Source: Kytococcus sedentarius DSM 20547 (lineage in GTDB: Bacteria > Actinomycetota > Actinomycetes > Actinomycetales > Dermatophilaceae). Taken from it: a stretch of 64,000 nucleotides of DNA. The notes beneath the pieces are model-generated. The model was given only the letters and a program-made list of their open reading frames with translations. It did not search any database and was not told the DNA's origin. This document shows positions 59,719 through 64,000 of this stretch, piece by piece (positions within the stretch are counted from its first letter, which is position 1; the number at the start of each line of letters is the position of its first letter). The translations under genes and the position numbers were made by a program. The stretch is from the NCBI RefSeq assembly GCF_000023925.1, contig NC_013169.1, positions 1,240,001 through 1,304,000 on the forward strand, given 5' to 3'.

Positions 59719-59762
59719 CCGGGAGTCAGTGCTCGGCAGCCGTCACCGAGCGCTGCTCATCG

Positions 59763-61523
59763 TCAGTTCTTGACGATGTTGTGGTACTCCGGCACGCCGA
59801 AGACGTCGAAGTTCACGTCCTGGACGTTCTCGCTGTAGCCACCGGTGGTGTTCGAGTACCACAGCGGGATCGCCGGGGCGTCCTCGACCAGGACCTTCTC
59901 GGCCTCCTGATACTTGGCCACCGACTCCTCGTTGGACTCCGCGGTGTCACCCTCGTCCAGCAGCTTGTCGAACTCCTCGCTCGAGTAGCCACCGTCGTTG
60001 GAGCTGGCGCCCGTCTTGTACAGCGGGGTCAGGAAGTTCTCCAGGGCCGGGTAGTCCATCTGCCAACCGGTGCGGAAGGCGCCGGTCATGTTCTTGCTGC
60101 CGACGTCGTCACGCAGACCCTTGAAGTTCGGGTAGGCCTGGCCGGAGCACTCGATGCCCAGGGCGTTCGTGATCTCACCGCAGACCGCGTCGACCCAGGC
60201 CTGGTGGCCACCGTCGGAGTTGAACGCGATGGTCAGCGGGTCACCGCTCCAGCCGCCGGCCTCCTCGAGGAGGGCCTTGGCCTTCTCGTCGTCGTGCTCA
60301 CAGAGCTCACCACAGATGCCCTCCTCGTAGCCGTCGACGACGGGCGACGAGAAGTCCTTGGCCGGGGTGCGGGTGCCCTGGAAGATCTTCTGGGTGATGC
60401 CCTCGCGGTCGATGGACATCGAGATGGCCTTGCGGATCTTCTTGGCCTCCTCGGAGTCACCGGCGAACGGGGCGTCGGCGTACAGCGGGAAGGTGAAGGA
60501 CTGGAACACGCCGGCGGGCTGGTTGACCGCACGGTCGCCGAGCTCGTCCTCGAAGGTGGACAGCGCGGTCTCCGGAACGGCGTCCAGGACGTCGAGCTTG
60601 CCGGCCTGCAGGTCGACATAGGCCGCGTCCTGCTCCTGGTAGAACTGCACGTCCACGCCGCCGTTCTTCGGCTGGCTGTCACCCACGTAGTTCGGGTTCT
60701 TGACCAGCTTGGCGCCGACGTTGTGGTTCCACTCCTCGACCATGTACGGGCCGTTGCCGACCGGCTTCTCGCCGAAGGCCTCGGGGTCCTCGAAGAAGGA
60801 CTCGGGCAGCGGGGCGAAGGCGGTGTAGCCCAGACGCTGCGGGAACGCGGCGTAGGCCTCCTCGAGGGTGACCTCGAAGGTGGTGTCGTCCACGACCTTG
60901 AGGCCGGACATCTCCTCGGCCTCGGCCGCGGGAGCCTCCTCGGAGCCCTCCTCGGAGGCAGGGTGCACCTCGGCGTAGCCCTGGATCGGCTCGAAGAAGT
61001 AGGCGGCCTGGTTGTTGTTGTCGATGTGGGCGCCCCAGTTCCAGGCGTCGACGAACGACTGGGCGGTGACCGGCGTCCCGTCGGAGAACTTGCGGTCGTC
61101 CTTGATCTTGATGGTCCAGACCTTGTTGTCCTCGGACTCGATCGACTCGGCGACGTCCATGACCGACTGGCCCTCGGAGTCGTAGTCGATGAGCTTGGCG
61201 AAGACCATGTCGAGGATCTTGCCGCCACCGGTCTCGGTGGTGTTGGCCGGGATCAGCGGGTTCTGCGGCTCGGAGCCGTTCGCCGTGATGATCTCGTCGT
61301 TGCCCCCGCCCGCAGCGGCGTCGTCGCCACCGGAGCTGGACTCGTCGCTGCCGGACTCGCTGGACTCGTCACCCGAGCCCGAGCCCGACTCCTCGGCGCT
61401 GGTCTGGGACGAGCTGGACTCGTCGCCGCCGGACTCGTCGTCGCCACCACATGCGGTGAGCGTCAGGGACAGTGCCGCGACGCCGGCCGCGCTGGCCAGC
61501 CACTTGTTGCGCTTGATCGCCAT
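59763..61523 (-). CDS. Peptide ABC transporter substrate-binding lipoprotein (SBP family 5, second importer)
   Basis: An extracytoplasmic peptide-binding lipoprotein of 586 residues. ATG 61523 follows AGGAGG. The signal peptide ends in the lipobox LTLTAC (Cys near residue 25), then a Ser/Gly/Glu/Asp linker to about residue 75. The family 5 fold follows: NGSEPQNPLIPANTTETGGG, DRKFSDGTPVTAQSFVDAWN and KIRKAISMSIDREGITQKIF, the last typical of DppA/OppA. First gene of an operon ordered binding protein-B-C-D-F. The upstream region to 61687 has TAGGGT (61580-61575, minus strand) as a possible -10 box. Confidence 0.92.
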   Translation of the reverse strand: MAIKRNKWLASAAGVAALSLTLTACGGDDESGGDESSSSQTSAEESGSGSGDESSESGSDESSSGGDDAAAGGGNDEIITANGSEPQNPLIPANTTETGGGKILDMVFAKLIDYDSEGQSVMDVAESIESEDNKVWTIKIKDDRKFSDGTPVTAQSFVDAWNWGAHIDNNNQAAYFFEPIQGYAEVHPASEEGSEEAPAAEAEEMSGLKVVDDTTFEVTLEEAYAAFPQRLGYTAFAPLPESFFEDPEAFGEKPVGNGPYMVEEWNHNVGAKLVKNPNYVGDSQPKNGGVDVQFYQEQDAAYVDLQAGKLDVLDAVPETALSTFEDELGDRAVNQPAGVFQSFTFPLYADAPFAGDSEEAKKIRKAISMSIDREGITQKIFQGTRTPAKDFSSPVVDGYEEGICGELCEHDDEKAKALLEEAGGWSGDPLTIAFNSDGGHQAWVDAVCGEITNALGIECSGQAYPNFKGLRDDVGSKNMTGAFRTGWQMDYPALENFLTPLYKTGASSNDGGYSSEEFDKLLDEGDTAESNEESVAKYQEAEKVLVEDAPAIPLWYSNTTGGYSENVQDVNFDVFGVPEYHNIVKN

Positions 61524-61687
61524 GGATCCTCCTGTTGCTGATGGGATGCCACAGCCGGGACCGTGGCGTGCACCACCCTAAGCGCCTGTGGGCCGAGTCA
61601 CCGCACGCAACGGCCCGTCGTTACTCAACTGCAACACAACGGGTCCGGCACCGCCGGGCGTCGGTCGCGGGGGGAGTCGCGCGGTCC

Positions 61688-63256
61688 TCACGCCTCCACG
61701 GGGGAGTCGTCGGTCTGGTCCGGCTGGGTGAGCTCGTGCATCAGGTCGACGACCTCGTGCCGCAGCTCCTCGGGCACGCCGCCCCAGCCCAGCTCGTAGT
61801 TGTAGACCTCGCGCAGGGATCGGCCCTCGCGCGTGCCCCACATCAGCTCGAGGTCGTCGGTGGTGACGAACCCGGGGTGGGCGACGCCCACGGCCTCGGC
61901 GAGCCGCAGCAGCTGCGCGCGCAGCTCACGGATGTAGTTACGGGTCCGCTGCGCCTTCGACGGCACGTCGATGCCCCGTTCCAGCCAGGGGTTCTGCGTG
62001 GCCACCCCGGTGGGGCAGCCACCGGTGTGGCACTTCTGGGCCTGGATGCAGCCCACGGCCATCATCGCCTCGCGCGCGACGTAGAGCATGTCCGCCCCGA
62101 GTGCCATCGCCACGATCCCGTTGGAGGGGATGCCCAGCTTGCCTGCCCCGATGAAGGTCACCTTGTCGGTGATCCCGGCACGGGCGAAGGTCGAGTAGAC
62201 CCGGCTGAAGCCGAGGCGGAAGGGGAGGGCCACGTGGTCGCTGAACAACGAGGGCGCCGCCCCCGTGCCGCCCTCGCCCCCGTCGACCGTGATGAAGTCG
62301 ACGCCTCGCTCGCCGCCGATCATCTGGTCGGCGAGCTCCTCCCACATGTTGATCTCCCCGATGGCCGACTTGATCCCCACCGGGAGCCCGGTGGCCTCGG
62401 CGATCTCCTCGACGACGTCCAGCATCGAGTCCACGCTGTTGAAGGCCGAGTGGCGCGAGGGGGAGGCGACGTCCTGGCCGACCGGCACCCCGCGGATCGC
62501 CGCGATCTCGGGCGTGACCTTGTCCCCGGGGAGCATCCCGCCCAGGCCGGGCTTGGCACCCTGCGAGAGCTTGATCTCGATGGCCCTGACGGGATTGGCC
62601 TGGGTGAGTTCAACCAGCATCGGGATCGACAGCCGGCCCTTCTCGTCACGGCACCCGAAGTACCCGGTGCCCACCTGGAAGATGAGGTCGCCCCCCTGCT
62701 GGTGGTGCACGGAGAGCCCACCCTCGCCGGTGTTGTGCATGGCGCCGGCCATGGCCACGCCCTGGTTGATGGCGCGCACGGCCCGGCCGGACAGCGACCC
62801 GTAGCTCATGGCCGAGACGTTCACGACCGACTCGGGCCGGAAGGCGTGTCGACGCCCGCGGGGCCCGCCCAGGACCTTGGCCGAGGGGAGCAGTGCGGGG
62901 TCGCCGGGGTGGCCGTGGGAGGTGGGGGGCGCCTCGCTGCTGAAGGTGCGGTGCTTCACCACCAGCCACCCCTCGTCGAACTCCACGTTGTTGTCGGTCC
63001 CGAAGCCCGCGTAGGTGTTCTGCTGCTTGGCAGCGGCGTAGATCCAGGACCGCTGGTCGCGGTTGAACGGTCGTTCCTGGTCGTTGGAGGCCACGATGTA
63101 CTGCCGGAGCTCCGGACCGATCGTCTCCAAGGCGTACCGTGCGTTGCCCAGGACGGGGAAGGTGCGCAGGATGGCGTGCTTCTTCTGGAACGCGTTCTGC
63201 GCCGCCCACCCGGCGAGTCCGACGGCGGGAAGGGCCAGGGCCTTGAGGGGGTGCAT
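61688..63256 (-). CDS. FMN-binding glutamate synthase family protein
   Basis: A 522-residue protein with the FMN-binding barrel of the glutamate synthase large subunit, without the glutaminase domain. Seen: an N-terminal hydrophobic stretch ([20 protein letters not shown], possible membrane anchor), [74 protein letters not shown], and the Cys cluster [19 protein letters not shown], which in GltB ligates a 3Fe-4S centre. The physiological reaction of these stand-alone proteins is unclear. TAGAAC lies 6 nt before the ATG on the minus strand, so the message may be leaderless. Confidence 0.88.
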   Translation of the reverse strand: MHPLKALALPAVGLAGWAAQNAFQKKHAILRTFPVLGNARYALETIGPELRQYIVASNDQERPFNRDQRSWIYAAAKQQNTYAGFGTDNNVEFDEGWLVVKHRTFSSEAPPTSHGHPGDPALLPSAKVLGGPRGRRHAFRPESVVNVSAMSYGSLSGRAVRAINQGVAMAGAMHNTGEGGLSVHHQQGGDLIFQVGTGYFGCRDEKGRLSIPMLVELTQANPVRAIEIKLSQGAKPGLGGMLPGDKVTPEIAAIRGVPVGQDVASPSRHSAFNSVDSMLDVVEEIAEATGLPVGIKSAIGEINMWEELADQMIGGERGVDFITVDGGEGGTGAAPSLFSDHVALPFRLGFSRVYSTFARAGITDKVTFIGAGKLGIPSNGIVAMALGADMLYVAREAMMAVGCIQAQKCHTGGCPTGVATQNPWLERGIDVPSKAQRTRNYIRELRAQLLRLAEAVGVAHPGFVTTDDLELMWGTREGRSLREVYNYELGWGGVPEELRHEVVDLMHELTQPDQTDDSPVEA

Positions 63257-63311
63257 GCCCCCGTTCTACCAGCCCCTGCGCCGCCGGCGGAGAGCCCAGT
63301 CGGCCAGTCGG

Positions 63312-63317
63312 TAGGAT
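63312..63317 (+). promoter_or_regulatory. -10 box of efp-nusB
   Basis: TAGGAT at 63312-63317 implies a leader of about 65 nt before efp. No good -35 hexamer was seen. Confidence 0.45.
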
Positions 63318-63390
63318 TGCCGACTGCCCACACCGCGTGCCGGTGCACCGAGGGCACACGAACTCCCCGACGACGCAGAAGGACTTCCCC

Positions 63391-63951
63391 GTGGCCACGA
63401 CGAACGACCTGAAGAACGGCATGGTGCTCAAGCTGGAGGGCCAGCTCTGGCAGGTGCAGGAGTTCCAGCACGTCAAGCCCGGCAAGGGGCCGGCCTTCGT
63501 GCGCACCAAGATCAAGAACGTCCTGTCCGGCAAGACCGTCGACAAGACCTTCAATGCCGGCACGAAGGTGGAGACCGCCACGGTCGACCGCCGGGACATG
63601 CAGTACCTGTACAACGACGGTGACTCCTTCATCTTCATGGACACCAAGGACTACGAGCAGCTCCCGATCCCCGCCGAGATCGTCGGCGACGCCTCTCGCT
63701 TCATGCTGGAGAACCAGGAGGTGCAGGTCTCCACGCACGAGGGCGTGCCGCTGTTCATCGAGCTGCCCCCGAGCGTCGAGCTGCGCATCACCCACACCGA
63801 CCCGGGCCTGCAGGGCGACCGGTCGACCGGTGGCACCAAGCCCGCCACGCTGGAGACCGGCGCCGAGATCCAGGTGCCGCTGTTCCTGGAGAGCGACACC
63901 CTGGTGAAGGTCGACACCCGCGACGGCTCGTACATCAGCCGCGTCTCCTGA
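63391..63951 (+). CDS. efp: Elongation factor P
   Basis: Relieves ribosome stalling at polyproline stretches. The 186-residue protein has the three EF-P domains: N-terminal KOW-like domain with the tip loop [16 protein letters not shown] (Lys near residue 33), the central OB domain ([20 protein letters not shown]) and the C-terminal OB domain ([20 protein letters not shown]). GTG 63391 ([13 protein letters not shown]) has AGAAGGA at 63377-63383. nusB starts at its stop codon. No modification enzyme is visible in the window. Confidence 0.96.
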   Translation: MATTNDLKNGMVLKLEGQLWQVQEFQHVKPGKGPAFVRTKIKNVLSGKTVDKTFNAGTKVETATVDRRDMQYLYNDGDSFIFMDTKDYEQLPIPAEIVGDASRFMLENQEVQVSTHEGVPLFIELPPSVELRITHTDPGLQGDRSTGGTKPATLETGAEIQVPLFLESDTLVKVDTRDGSYISRVS

Positions 63952-64000
63952 TGGCCGCTCGTTCCAAGGCCCGCAAGCGCGCGGTCGACCTGCTCTTCGA
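63951..64000 (+). CDS. nusB: Transcription antitermination factor NusB (5' end only)
   Basis: The last 50 nt open [16 protein letters not shown], the standard N-terminus of actinobacterial NusB, which binds boxA with NusE during rRNA transcription. The ATG overlaps the efp stop (TGATG). efp-nusB is a conserved pair; the rest of the gene is beyond the window. Confidence 0.8.
   Translation, partial: MAARSKARKRAVDLLF

Overview
The window comes from a high-GC, Gram-positive actinobacterium. Evidence: GC-rich third codon positions, many GTG starts, polyphosphate glucokinase, an actinobacterial glnA2-glnE pair, a 16S-23S spacer without tRNAs, and many genes that start 6-8 nt after a TANNNT -10 box (leaderless transcripts). 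Gene order matches Micrococcales. The combination of lost amino-acid genes and peptide scavenging would suit a Dermacoccaceae/Kytococcus-like organism, but that is inference; the 16S gene at 23784-25309 could settle it.

Layout. 1-7.2 kb: ppgK (cut by the window edge) and map on the minus strand, a frame-interrupted membrane gene, a small SPOR-like protein, an M20 peptidase, and a large secreted M6 protease with cell-wall-binding repeats. 7.3-13.7 kb: glnA2-glnE, an unknown 210-aa protein, and an unusual HisA-like/SseB fusion. 13.6-16.2 kb: infC-rpmI-rplT behind an attenuated leader, then a SpoU rRNA methylase. 16.3-23.3 kb: pheST, an SDR, a membrane acyltransferase-like protein and tyrS. 23.3-29.1 kb: one 16S-23S-5S rRNA operon. 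29.3-35.7 kb: a small coiled-coil protein, tlyA, nadK, recN, pyrG and a Nudix hydrolase, joined largely by 4-nt overlaps. 35.7-40.2 kb: aspS behind a probable T-box leader, a GNAT protein, a 36-codon mini-ORF and rarA (apparent frameshift). 40.3-46.7 kb: first peptide ABC importer. 46.7-55.1 kb: alaS-ruvX-mltG-aroE-aroC and an AroK-AroB fusion. 55.2-61.5 kb: second peptide ABC importer, opposite strand. 61.7-64 kb: an FMN glutamate-synthase-like protein, efp and the start of nusB.

How it fits together. The arginine operon that commonly lies between pheT and tyrS in actinobacteria is absent here, and the HisA-like domain has lost key catalytic residues and stands without other his genes. The window also holds a secreted protease, an M20 peptidase and two complete peptide importers. 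Together these suggest a peptide-scavenging organism with reduced amino-acid biosynthesis. The shikimate genes are kept, partly in fused form.

Most of the window is conserved core genome. No CRISPR array, prophage, insertion sequence, integrase or tRNA gene was found. The most notable points are the T-box-like aspS leader, the AroK-AroB fusion, the degenerate HisA-SseB fusion, the AUC start of infC, TAG stop codons that double as the first bases of -10 boxes, a leaderless mini-ORF coupled to rarA, and two apparent single-base frameshifts in G runs.
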